Shown piece after piece: positions 49,065 through 59,487 of a stretch of 64,000 nucleotides of DNA. The notes beneath the pieces are model-generated. The model saw nothing but the letters and a program-made list of their open reading frames with translations, made no database searches and was not told where the DNA came from. Within the stretch, counting starts at the first letter, position 1. Every line of letters starts with the position of its first letter. The translations under genes and the position numbers were made by a program. Source of the DNA: Hoeflea prorocentri (GTDB lineage: Bacteria > Pseudomonadota > Alphaproteobacteria > Rhizobiales > Rhizobiaceae); assembly GCF_027944115.1 (NCBI RefSeq), contig NZ_JAPJZI010000001.1, forward strand, positions 2,108,001 through 2,172,000, in the 5' to 3' direction.

Positions 49065-50638
49065 AACGCTTGCGCGCTGGCCCGGGCCCAGTGATCCGCA
49101 TAGGCAGGGTTGATTTTCTTGCCCAATAATTCGCCTGGCTCAAGCAACGGATAGATTTCGTCATAGGCGCGCTCGGTTTCATCGGCCACACGCTGATAAA
49201 TCAAGTCGGGTGAAAGCTGCGCCGGCGAGGTCAGACCCATGGCTCCGACAAGGTCAAGGAAACTCTCGATCGTTGCGTTGTGGAAATTGGCGACACGTTT
49301 CTGCCGGGAACGAATGTCGACGGCCTTTGCACGTCTCCGGTCCTGCGTCGCAATGCCGGTCGGGCAGGTGTTGGTGTTACAACGCACAGCCTGAATACAA
49401 CCAAGCGCAAACAGCATGGGCCGGGCCACGTTGCACATGTCGGCTCCAAGCGAAATCTTCTCGACCATGTTGAAGCCGGTGACAACTTTACCGCTGGCAA
49501 TGAGGCGCAGTTCGTCCCGTAAGGAAGCCCCGACGAGACAGGACTGGACAAAAGACAATCCCTCGTTGATTGGCACGCCCAACCGGTCGGTGAATTCAAA
49601 CGGGGCAGCTCCCGTTCCGCCTTCCGCCCCATCGACCGTGATAAAATCAGGCAGGATACCGGTCTCCAGCATCGCCTTGACGATACCCATGAACTCATGC
49701 CGCCTGCCGATGCAGAGTTTGAAGCCAATCGGCTTGCCACCGCTCAGCTCGCGCAGCCGCGCCACCCATTGCAGCAGCCCCTCGGGCGTGGAGAAAGTGG
49801 TGTGAGCCGGCGGCGAAATGACATCTTGGCCCATAGGCACGCCACGAATGCGGGAAATCTCCTCATCCACCTTGGCGGCGGGAAGGACACCGCCATGGGC
49901 GGGCTTGGCACCCTGGGACAGTTTAATCTCAATCATCCGCACAACTTCGTTGTTTGCGATACCGACGAACTTGTCCTCGTCAAATTTGCCCTCCGGCGTG
50001 CGGCAACCGAAGTAACCGGTGCCAATCTGGAAAATAATGTCGCCGCCGCCCGCCAGATGGTAGGGGCTCAGCCCGCCTTCGCCGGTATTGTGGGCAAAGT
50101 TCCCCCGACGCGCGCCGGCATTAAGGGCGTGAATCGCCGTCGGGCTGAGCGCGCCGAAGCTCATTGCCGAAATATTGAGGCGTGAGGCGGAATAGGGTTT
50201 CTTGCATTCGGTTCCACCGACAACGATACGCGCCTCACTGTCCGGAACTTCTTTCGGAGCCAGAGAATGGCTTGCGCGGATAAAGCCGACATCCATCAGA
50301 TCCCTTTGCGTGCCGAAGGGCTGGGTGTCCACGGCCGCTTGTGCCCGCGCGTAAACGAGATGCCGCTGCAGACGGTTATAGGGTTTACCGTCCTCATTAC
50401 TCTCAATGAAGTACTGGTGAATCTCAGGACTGATGAACTCAAGCGCATAGCGCAGATGACCAATCACCGGATAGTTGTGGAGAACGTTGTGGCCCGCCCA
50501 AAGGATGTCATAGATGCCGATGAGGATCAGCGGCACGACGATGACGAGGGCCCACAAGATCGGCGGCCAGGCAAATGAAACCAATCCGATAACGACCAGC
50601 GCGACGGCTGAAACGATATAGAAGACTGTCCGCATCAT
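49061..50638 (-). CDS. FMN-binding glutamate synthase family protein, membrane-anchored
   Basis: 525 residues. Two N-terminal membrane helices (residues of about 5-50, TVFYIVSAVALVVIGLVSF and ILWALVIVVPLILIGIYDIL), then the TIM-barrel FMN domain of glutamate synthase (GltB central domain). Motifs: NISAMSFGALSPTAIHALNAGA, GEGGLSPYH, QGAKPAHGGVLPAAKV, DFITVDGAEGGTGAAPFEF and, near the end, the cysteines of RCNTNTCPTGIATQ. The glutaminase domain is absent. Its role in vivo is uncertain; stand-alone members have been linked to methylamine/N-methylglutamate synthesis and to unknown oxidoreduction. Confidence 0.9.
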   Translation of the reverse strand: MMRTVFYIVSAVALVVIGLVSFAWPPILWALVIVVPLILIGIYDILWAGHNVLHNYPVIGHLRYALEFISPEIHQYFIESNEDGKPYNRLQRHLVYARAQAAVDTQPFGTQRDLMDVGFIRASHSLAPKEVPDSEARIVVGGTECKKPYSASRLNISAMSFGALSPTAIHALNAGARRGNFAHNTGEGGLSPYHLAGGGDIIFQIGTGYFGCRTPEGKFDEDKFVGIANNEVVRMIEIKLSQGAKPAHGGVLPAAKVDEEISRIRGVPMGQDVISPPAHTTFSTPEGLLQWVARLRELSGGKPIGFKLCIGRRHEFMGIVKAMLETGILPDFITVDGAEGGTGAAPFEFTDRLGVPINEGLSFVQSCLVGASLRDELRLIASGKVVTGFNMVEKISLGADMCNVARPMLFALGCIQAVRCNTNTCPTGIATQDRRRAKAVDIRSRQKRVANFHNATIESFLDLVGAMGLTSPAQLSPDLIYQRVADETERAYDEIYPLLEPGELLGKKINPAYADHWARASAQAF

Positions 50639-50919
50639 GGCTGGTTCCTTTCGTCCTTGCGCAACTCTACCCGTCGCTCAAAATGACGATCAAGGAGTAA
50701 TCTGCGCAAAACACATCTATATCCGACGATTGTAGCGCGTTGCGCCCGCCGGATGGACGTGTCCTGTCGCATTTGTCTCCATATTGCCTGCTAAGCACCA
50801 CAATGCCGGCCCACTTTGGCCGCGAATCTGCATTTCCTGTTGATTGTTGATTTTGCGCTCCGGACAGGCCCGTGGCCGGTAGCCGCCGATCAGCACACAC
50901 AAACGGCAGGAGTGAAAAA

Positions 50920-51465
50920 ATGTTCACCAAAAACTTACAAACAGTTCTGGCTGCAACGATTGCGGCAGCCTTTTGCACGGGCGTTGCCGGAGCGGCGGAC
51001 ACACCTCTACAGGAGATTGCTCCGGCACCGGCACCGGCGGCCAAGCAGCACTTCACCAAAATCGGCGTCCTGAGCTGCACAAGCAATGGCGGCATCGGCT
51101 ATGTCATCGGTTCATCCACCGATCTGTCATGCTCATTTCGCAGTCGCAGCCAAAGCAGCGACTTCGAATACTATTCCGGTTCAATAACAAAGGTCGGGCC
51201 GGACATCGGCTTCAAGCGCAGCGAGCGGGTCATATGGGCCGTTTATGCACCGACTTACCAGGTTCCCCGGGGTCGGCTGGACGGGACCTATGTGGGCGTT
51301 TCAGCGGCGGCAGGACTTGGCATCGGCGTCGGCGCAAACGTGCTGGTCGGCAATCTGAAGAACAATCTCAATCTTGTTCCGGTCAGCGTGAGCGGCAATA
51401 TCGGCCTTAACGCATCAGCCGGCATCGGCGCGCTGACACTGTCGAGCAGCACCGCATCGCGCTGA
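50920..51465 (+). CDS. DUF992 family exported protein
   Basis: 181 residues from the ATG at 50920, with AGGAG 7 nt upstream. Sec signal MFTKNLQTVLAATIAAAFCTGVAGA. The mature part follows the DUF992 pattern: KIGVLSCTSNGGIGYVIGSSTDLSCSF (paired cysteines), YYSGSITKVGPDIGFKRSERVIWAVYAPT and GTYVGVSAAAGLGIGVGANVLVGN. The family is common in Hyphomicrobiales; its function is unknown. The 281 bp upstream (50639-50919) hold no other gene. Confidence 0.9.
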   Translation: MFTKNLQTVLAATIAAAFCTGVAGAADTPLQEIAPAPAPAAKQHFTKIGVLSCTSNGGIGYVIGSSTDLSCSFRSRSQSSDFEYYSGSITKVGPDIGFKRSERVIWAVYAPTYQVPRGRLDGTYVGVSAAAGLGIGVGANVLVGNLKNNLNLVPVSVSGNIGLNASAGIGALTLSSSTASR

Positions 51466-51531
51466 TGGAGGTTTTGGTGTGAAGCCGGTCGCACACCATG
51501 TGTCCGGCTTCATACGGCCCCTGTCGCGTAG

Positions 51532-52059
51532 TCAGCCAAGCCGTTTCAAAACGCTTTCGCACCAGGTAATCCAACCCTGCTCGTACTGGATACCAAGTTC
51601 GAGTCCCATCAGCTTGCCCAGGTCTTCCGGCCCGGGCTCTCCGTCGCTGAAACGCACGTCGCGGATATGAAAATACTGCTCGAGCTGCTCTTTGTGCACT
51701 TTGAGGCGTCCGCAAATCTGTTGACGCAACGCATCGCGATCCACGTGTTCGATTGCCTGCAGACGCACCAGCAAGTCGTCCTTTATCAAAGGCGGGCCGA
51801 CCGGCTCCCTTGACCACTCTTTCAGGGCCCGCCTGCCCGCTTGGCTTATGCTGTAGACAATACGGTTTGGTTTGCCGGACTGTATTTCTTCGCTCGACGT
51901 CACGTATCCCTTTTCGCCAAGCTTCTTCATTTCACGATAAATCTGCGGGTGGGTCGCGCGCCAGAAGAAGCCGATCGAGGTATCGAAGAACTTGGCAAGG
52001 TCATAGCCGGACATCGGCCGCTCGGTGAGACAGACCAGAATGGCGTGGGATAAGGCCAA
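51532..52059 (-). CDS. PadR family transcriptional regulator
   Basis: 175 residues from a TTG at 52057-52059, chosen because GGAG lies 8 nt upstream and the protein then begins with the family's usual ALSHAILVCLTERPMSGYDLAKFF. ATG codons at 52102-52104 and 52120-52122 would include or overlap an operator-like dyad. Winged helix: FFWRATHPQIYREMKKLGEKGYVTSSEE; the C-terminal helical dimer domain is PadR_C-like (QICGRLKVHKEQLEQYFHIRD). Divergent from the NTF2-like/FadH operon, its likely target. Confidence 0.9.
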   Translation of the reverse strand: MALSHAILVCLTERPMSGYDLAKFFDTSIGFFWRATHPQIYREMKKLGEKGYVTSSEEIQSGKPNRIVYSISQAGRRALKEWSREPVGPPLIKDDLLVRLQAIEHVDRDALRQQICGRLKVHKEQLEQYFHIRDVRFSDGEPGPEDLGKLMGLELGIQYEQGWITWCESVLKRLG

Positions 52060-52104
52060 CAGGCAAACTCCATTTTCTCTTGTCACACCTATTAAACTTT
52101 GCAT

Positions 52105-52124
52105 ATATGTGTCAACGCACATAT
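52105..52124. promoter_or_regulatory. PadR operator candidate
   Basis: Perfect 7-bp inverted repeat ATATGTG-TCAACG-CACATAT between the PadR gene and the NTF2-like gene. The pattern of ATGT and ACAT half-sites is what PadR family dimers are known to bind. Confidence 0.65.
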
Positions 52125-52160
52125 GAAGCGCTGTGATGATACGGTTAAGGGAGGATCACC

Positions 52161-54672
<2,512 letters not shown>

Positions 54673-54684
54673 AACCTATCCGGT

Positions 54685-55380
54685 TCAGACCTGATGAAAG
54701 CCGTGTTTGCGCAAGAGTGAGATCATCAGCGACTTGGCGGCGATACGGTGATCACGGTGGATACGGCGGGCCAGCGGGCCGTCCCCCTTCTCAAGCGCAT
54801 CGATCAGCGCCAGGTGATCCGCATTCGATTTTTGTGGAGCCGGACGTATGTAAAGGGTCAGTGCACGTGCGCGCCGCACCTGATCATTGAAATTGGCGAT
54901 GACCGATTTCAGGCGTTCGCTGCCTGAGAGGTCCAAGAGCCTGCTGTGAAAGTCTTCATCGGCTTTGGCCCATGCCTCGCGGTTATCGGCCTCCAGTGCC
55001 GTTTCCATGCGCCGGGACGCCTCGCGCAAAGGCTCAAGCATAACAGGATCGTCACAGCGTTCGGCGACACGCTCAGCCGCCAGGCACTCCAGTTCCGTCA
55101 GGATCTGATAGATTTCTTCCATATCGTCCGGCGAAATCGACAGAATTCGAACGCCGCGGCGCGGCCTGACTTCGACAAGTCCCTGCGCTTCCAGCATCAG
55201 CGTCGCTTCGCGCACCGGTGTGCGCGACATGCCAAGCATTTCCGCCAGTTCGGTTTCAAGATAGCTGGAGCCGGCGGGCAGTTCGCTGGAGACGATCATG
55301 CGCTTCAACTCAGACACGGCGCGCTGTGTCTGCGATTGCGCTTTTGGCTCCTGAGTGACTGCCTGCTCGCTCTGCTGCAT
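54685..55380 (-). CDS. GntR family regulator (FCD subfamily)
   Basis: 231 residues. Winged helix: TQRAVSELKRMIVSSELPAGSSYLETELAEMLGMSRTPVREATLMLEAQGLVEVRPRRGVRI near residues 18-80, then the FCD effector domain with the metal-binding acidic/His pattern DEDFHSRLLDL and NADHLALIDALEKGD. Last gene of the minus-strand group isopropylmalate-type dehydrogenase, Gfo/Idh/MocA, GntR. It probably controls both that group and the divergent TTT transporter operon through the dyad at 57586-57595. Confidence 0.92.
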   Translation of the reverse strand: MQQSEQAVTQEPKAQSQTQRAVSELKRMIVSSELPAGSSYLETELAEMLGMSRTPVREATLMLEAQGLVEVRPRRGVRILSISPDDMEEIYQILTELECLAAERVAERCDDPVMLEPLREASRRMETALEADNREAWAKADEDFHSRLLDLSGSERLKSVIANFNDQVRRARALTLYIRPAPQKSNADHLALIDALEKGDGPLARRIHRDHRIAAKSLMISLLRKHGFHQV

Positions 55381-55383
55381 TGT

Positions 55384-56406
55384 CTAAAGGTTGATCCGCT
55401 TTCCGGTTTCGTTCGACCTGTAAACCGCTTCGACCAATTTGATGTTCCGGAGATAATCCTCCGCCAGATTCTCGATCGGTGTGCCGCTTATCAGCCCTTG
55501 GATAACATGTTTTTGCAAGGCGTGGACGCAATCGCCGCCAAACCCTTGATATTGCTGGGGTTCCAGTAGAATTTCTTCTTCCTGCGCACCGAATCGCCGA
55601 AAGCGGACAGCGCCCGCACCATCGAGGAACAACGTGCCATCAGTGCCTTCGGCTGCTGCCTCACCCAGCGTGACGCGATGGTTTTCGGCATTGTGGTCCA
55701 AAAGCCGATTGCCGTCGAAAACAGCGCGGCTGCCGTCGGCAAAACCCATGATGAAATGGCCGGCATCCTCTCCGGCAATCACCGGATTGTGCCGTCGCAG
55801 ATCGGCATAGATTGTATCGGGTTCGCCAAGCATGTAGCGAAAGACGTCGATAAAGTGGACGCCCGTCTCATGGATGAGCAGACGCGGCATGGTCTGAAAG
55901 TAGGGTTGGCGGTCAAGATAGGCATTTTCGCCCTGCCCATCCCCGGTGCGCAGCCGGAACGTTAGCTGCAGCAGAGTGCCGATACGCCCGTTTTCGATCT
56001 CCTCGCGCATCAGCCGATACCAGGGCTGAAAGCGGAAATTCTCATGCACAACGAGAATGGTTTCAGCCTGTTTGGCTATGGCAACAGCTTCCTTCGCCTC
56101 TTCAAGATCGCGGCAGAAGGGCTTTTGGCAGATGATGACACGAACACCCTTTGCCGTCGCGCGCCTGATGGTGTCCAGATGGGTTTCGGGCGGCGTGATG
56201 ATGTCCAGCAGGTCCGGTGCATGGTCATCCAGCGCCTGTTCGAGATTATCGTAAGCTGCAAGGCCGGTTGCCTTTGCCTTTTCAATATCCCGGTTCACGG
56301 ACGCAACGGGCAGCGCATCGGCAATGCGCTGCCAGGCATCGTAGTGAAAACGGCTGAAATATCCCGCGCCCTGGCAGACCACCTTGATCGGGCTCTTGAA
56401 ACTCAT
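55384..56406 (-). CDS. Gfo/Idh/MocA family oxidoreductase
   Basis: 340 residues. The N-terminal Rossmann fold begins KVVCQGAGYFSRFHYDAWQRI; the catalytic lysine motif appears as CQKPFC instead of the usual EKP. The C-terminal sheet domain has LLIHETGVHFIDVFRYMLGEP. NAD(P)-dependent oxidation or reduction of a sugar or sugar-acid hydroxyl. It overlaps the upstream dehydrogenase gene by 4 bp. In this cluster it could oxidise a four-carbon or larger acid before OtnK/OtnC. Confidence 0.92.
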   Translation of the reverse strand: MSFKSPIKVVCQGAGYFSRFHYDAWQRIADALPVASVNRDIEKAKATGLAAYDNLEQALDDHAPDLLDIITPPETHLDTIRRATAKGVRVIICQKPFCRDLEEAKEAVAIAKQAETILVVHENFRFQPWYRLMREEIENGRIGTLLQLTFRLRTGDGQGENAYLDRQPYFQTMPRLLIHETGVHFIDVFRYMLGEPDTIYADLRRHNPVIAGEDAGHFIMGFADGSRAVFDGNRLLDHNAENHRVTLGEAAAEGTDGTLFLDGAGAVRFRRFGAQEEEILLEPQQYQGFGGDCVHALQKHVIQGLISGTPIENLAEDYLRNIKLVEAVYRSNETGKRINL

Positions 56407-57497
56407 GCAGCCACATCCTCCAGCATGGTGACAACCGCCGCGCCTGCCTCCTCGGTCGAGGCCTGGCCGCCAAGATCGCGGGTCAACGCCAACGAACGGG
56501 AAAGCGCCTCATCGACCGAACGCCTCAAGGCGCTGCCTGCCTCAACCGCCGCCCCGATATCATTCTGGTGACCCAGCCACTCGAGCATCATAGCAGCCGA
56601 CAGGATCATGGCGAACGGATTGGCCGCGCCCTGACCGGCAATATCAGGTGCGGAGCCATGACAGGGCTGGAAAACGGCATGGCGGTCTCCAATATCCGCA
56701 GACGGCGCAAGGCCGAGCCCACCCATCAGGCCGGCCCCGAGATCGGACAGGATATCACCGAACATGTTTTCGGTGACGAGCACATCAAGATCCCATGGCG
56801 CCTGGACCATGCGCAGCGCCATGGCGTCGACATAGGCATGATCGGCTTGAAGGTCGGCATGGCGCGCCGCCTCTTCGTCGAAAATCGATCGGAAAAAGGC
56901 AAAGGCGCGGAATACGTTAGCCTTGTCGACACAGGTCACACGCCCCTTGCCGCGGCCATTGACTTTTCTTTGCGCGGCTAGATTGAAGGCAAAGCGAAAC
57001 AGCTTCTCGGATGTCTTGCGCGTTATCACAAGGGTTTCGCGGGCCTCGTCTTCGCTGACCTCGCCTTTACCCAGCGACCAGAACAAGCCTTCGGTGCTTT
57101 CGCGTATCAAAACGAAATCGACCCGGCGGCCCTTTGCCCCGGCAATCGGAGAGCTTTGCCCCGCAGCCAGCGTGACGGGTCGCACACCAGCATAAAGATC
57201 GAGTTCCTTGCGCAGGTCGATCTGCGGTGAAATCTCCGTTCCGTCGTCATAGCGCACGTCCGGCAAGCCCATCGCTCCCAGCAAAATCGCGTCCGCAGCG
57301 CGCGCTGCCTCCAGCGACGAAACGGGAAGCGCCTCCCCGGTTCTTGCGTAATGCGCTGCACCCGCCGGCACCTCGTTGAAGCTGAGCGAGAGGCCGTGCC
57401 TGCCGGCGATCCGATCCAGAAGCTCCAATGTGGGCTTCATGATTTCCGGACCGATCCCGTCTCCCTCAAACACGGCAATCTCAAACGAAGGTTTCAT
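56403..57497 (-). CDS. Isocitrate/isopropylmalate dehydrogenase family protein (tartrate-dehydrogenase-like)
   Basis: 364 residues. Beta-decarboxylating dehydrogenase fold: IAVFEGDGIGPEIM at the start, the substrate arginine region LDLYAGVRPV, FVLIRESTEGLFWSLGKG, metal ligands in DAMALRMVQAPWDLDVLVTENMFGDILSDLGAGLMGGLGLAPS and the nucleotide loop FQPCHGSAPDIAGQG. Members oxidise (R)-2-hydroxy acids such as isopropylmalate, malate or D-/meso-tartrate. The catabolic context favours a tartrate- or hydroxyacid-type substrate over leucine synthesis. First gene of the minus-strand group. Confidence 0.9.
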   Translation of the reverse strand: MKPSFEIAVFEGDGIGPEIMKPTLELLDRIAGRHGLSLSFNEVPAGAAHYARTGEALPVSSLEAARAADAILLGAMGLPDVRYDDGTEISPQIDLRKELDLYAGVRPVTLAAGQSSPIAGAKGRRVDFVLIRESTEGLFWSLGKGEVSEDEARETLVITRKTSEKLFRFAFNLAAQRKVNGRGKGRVTCVDKANVFRAFAFFRSIFDEEAARHADLQADHAYVDAMALRMVQAPWDLDVLVTENMFGDILSDLGAGLMGGLGLAPSADIGDRHAVFQPCHGSAPDIAGQGAANPFAMILSAAMMLEWLGHQNDIGAAVEAGSALRRSVDEALSRSLALTRDLGGQASTEEAGAAVVTMLEDVAA

Positions 57498-57567
57498 GGA
57501 TTTTTCCCGTTGTTCTTTTTGTGAGCCGATAGCGACGCGACCTTGTTGATAGCGACAACGGCTCTTG

Positions 57568-57596
57568 TTGACAATGTATTTGTTAATGTATACATA
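57568..57596 (+). promoter_or_regulatory. Promoter with GntR-type operator for the TTT operon
   Basis: -35 TTGACA (57568-57573), 17-bp spacer, -10-like TACATA (57591-57596). The 10-bp palindrome ATGTATACAT (57586-57595) covers the -10 region. It shares the core TGTATACA with the MatR operator found elsewhere in this window, fitting an FCD-type GntR repressor. A related half, TTATACAT, follows at about 57600-57607. Confidence 0.7.
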
Positions 57597-57631
57597 AATT
57601 TATACATCGCAACACCGGTTCGGGAGGAATC

Positions 57632-58642
57632 ATGAAAAACCTTGCAACTTCAATTGGATTGGCGGCGGCACTCGCGGCCTCTGTTGCCGTGGCACCGGCT
57701 ACCGCGCAGGAATATCCATTCAGGGACATCACCACCGCAGTGGTCTGGGGCGCCGGCGGCGGCACTGACAGCATCAACAGAATGATCATGGCGGAGATGG
57801 AAAAACATCTGCCGGTCAGCATTTCTGTGATCAACCAGACGGGCGGCGTCGCCGGTTCGAACGGCATGACCTATGTCATGAACCAGCCGGACGACGGTTA
57901 CACGCTGGTCGGTCTTTCGGAATCGAATGTCACCGCCGCAGTTCAGGGCGGATGGGACAAGCGTTTCAACTACTGGCATCCCTTCATTGTCGGCGGCTCG
58001 CCGGACCTGATCTCCGTTCCGGCCAACAGCCCGTACAATACGCTTCAGGAACTGGTGGAAGCCGCAAAGGCAGAGCCCGGATCAATTCCCGCGGCCGCGT
58101 CCGGCTCCGGTTCGATCCACCATCTCAACCTGCTTGCCATTGAAAACGGCACCGGCGCCAAGTTCAAATTCGTGCCCTACAAGGGATCGGCGCCCGGTCA
58201 GGAAGCCGCAGTTGCCGGCGAGGTCGCCCTTGTCGTGACATCGCTTGCGGAACAGGCACCGCTGATCGCAGGCGGCCAGTTGAAGCCGCTTGCCATGTTG
58301 ACGCCGGAAGACGCCGAGTTCAACGGCCAGAAGATCCAGTCGGCATTTTCCATGTATGAGGGGCTCGACAAGTACCTGCCGCTCAAACAGGCCATCGGCT
58401 TTGCCGTGCACACCTCGGCTCCCGATGACGTCAAGGCCAAGTTGACCGACGCCTTCGACAAGGCCATCGCGTCCGATGTCGTTGCGGAATGGGCGGCCGC
58501 CAACAATTACGATATCGGCGGGCAGTCAGGTGACGATGCAACAGCGATCTTCGACAAGCTGGAAAGCACATTCGCCTGGACCCTTTGGGACCTTGGCGCT
58601 GCAAAGGTCGATCCGTCCACGCTGAATATCCCGAAGCCCTGA
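57632..58642 (+). CDS. tctC: Tripartite tricarboxylate transporter substrate-binding protein (Bug/TctC family)
   Basis: 336 residues. Sec signal MKNLATSIGLAAALAASVAVAPATA, mature protein in the periplasm. Bug-fold segments: FRDITTAVVWGAGGGTDSINRMIM, VINQTGGVAGSNGM, NSPYNTLQELVEAAKAEPGSI, KFVPYKGSAPGQEAAVAGEVALVVTSLAEQ. It captures a carboxylic acid for the TctA/TctB membrane subunits encoded next. The local context suggests a sugar acid or its lactone-derived acid. Confidence 0.92.
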   Translation: MKNLATSIGLAAALAASVAVAPATAQEYPFRDITTAVVWGAGGGTDSINRMIMAEMEKHLPVSISVINQTGGVAGSNGMTYVMNQPDDGYTLVGLSESNVTAAVQGGWDKRFNYWHPFIVGGSPDLISVPANSPYNTLQELVEAAKAEPGSIPAAASGSGSIHHLNLLAIENGTGAKFKFVPYKGSAPGQEAAVAGEVALVVTSLAEQAPLIAGGQLKPLAMLTPEDAEFNGQKIQSAFSMYEGLDKYLPLKQAIGFAVHTSAPDDVKAKLTDAFDKAIASDVVAEWAAANNYDIGGQSGDDATAIFDKLESTFAWTLWDLGAAKVDPSTLNIPKP

Positions 58643-58672
58643 TACAAAGGCTCAGGATCCATTCAAACGGAT

Positions 58673-58700
58673 GCTCCGGCGAGGATAACCTCGCCGGAGC
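58673..58700 (+). terminator. Intercistronic hairpin between tctC and tctB
   Basis: Perfect 12-bp stem GCTCCGGCGAGG / CCTCGCCGGAGC with the 4-base loop ATAA, 30 bp after the binding-protein stop and 30 bp before the tctB start; only a weak T stretch (CGATTTATCC) follows. Likely a partial terminator or stabiliser giving excess binding protein. Confidence 0.6.
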
Positions 58701-58730
58701 CGATTTATCCGCAAATGCGAGGATCAGTCT

Positions 58731-59486
58731 TTGACCGACCGGACCATCATGCGCAGGCGCGATTTCTGGACGTCGATCTTTCTCATTGTCGTCAGTGCCT
58801 TCTTTCTTTACCGAACAAGCCTCATCCCCTTTTTCAAGGCGGACGCCGCAGGTGTTCAGGGCGCCTGGTTCAATTCAGCAGCGCTTGTTCCATTCGGCAT
58901 TTTCTCCGCGCTTTTGCTTCTTGCGTTCGTTCTTCTGGCCATTGCCGTCAAGGATGGCGGAATGGTGGGGGCTCTCAGCGCGCGCGCCATGGGCTTTACC
59001 CGTTCAGAAGCCGAGAGGTTGGCCTGCGTTGCGCTGATCCTTTGCGCCTATATCTTCGCCCTTGTGCCGCGTACTGATTTCATCGCCTGCTCGGCGCTGC
59101 TCATTACAGCACTGATCTGGGGTTTTCATTCGGGCAACCGCACGGCCATGCGGCTTTCGGCCTTGATGATCCTTTTGCCGTCGGCTTATGCACTGATTGT
59201 CCACTTCCCGCGCGATCAATGGACCAAGCCGCACGACGACGACATCATCGTTCTTATCGCATTTCTTGTCCTCACCGCGCTGATGTTCTTATTGTCGCGG
59301 CGCCTCGGCATCATGGGCCGCGTCGTGCGCATCACGCCCGTGATCGCCGTGCTGACACCCTTGCTTCTTGTCATCGCCATGGCGTTCGGTTTTCGCCAGA
59401 ATGTACCAAACCGCCAGGGGCTGATCTTTTCCAAGATTGAATACCATTACTATGTCACGCTTAAGCCGTTCTGGAGCGGCAACTGA
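58731..59486 (+). CDS. tctB: Tripartite tricarboxylate transporter small membrane subunit (TctB family)
   Basis: 251 residues from a TTG at 58731 with GAGG 8 nt upstream; an ATG at 58749 lacks a ribosome site. About six membrane helices, somewhat more than the usual four of TctB. The N-terminal segment RRRDFWTSIFLIVVSAFFLYRTSLIPFFKADAAGVQGAWFNSAALVPFGIFSALLLLAFVLLA, shown to mark the first two helices, fits the family. Acts with TctA in the inner membrane. Confidence 0.85.
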   Translation: MTDRTIMRRRDFWTSIFLIVVSAFFLYRTSLIPFFKADAAGVQGAWFNSAALVPFGIFSALLLLAFVLLAIAVKDGGMVGALSARAMGFTRSEAERLACVALILCAYIFALVPRTDFIACSALLITALIWGFHSGNRTAMRLSALMILLPSAYALIVHFPRDQWTKPHDDDIIVLIAFLVLTALMFLLSRRLGIMGRVVRITPVIAVLTPLLLVIAMAFGFRQNVPNRQGLIFSKIEYHYYVTLKPFWSGN

Positions 59487-59487
59487 C

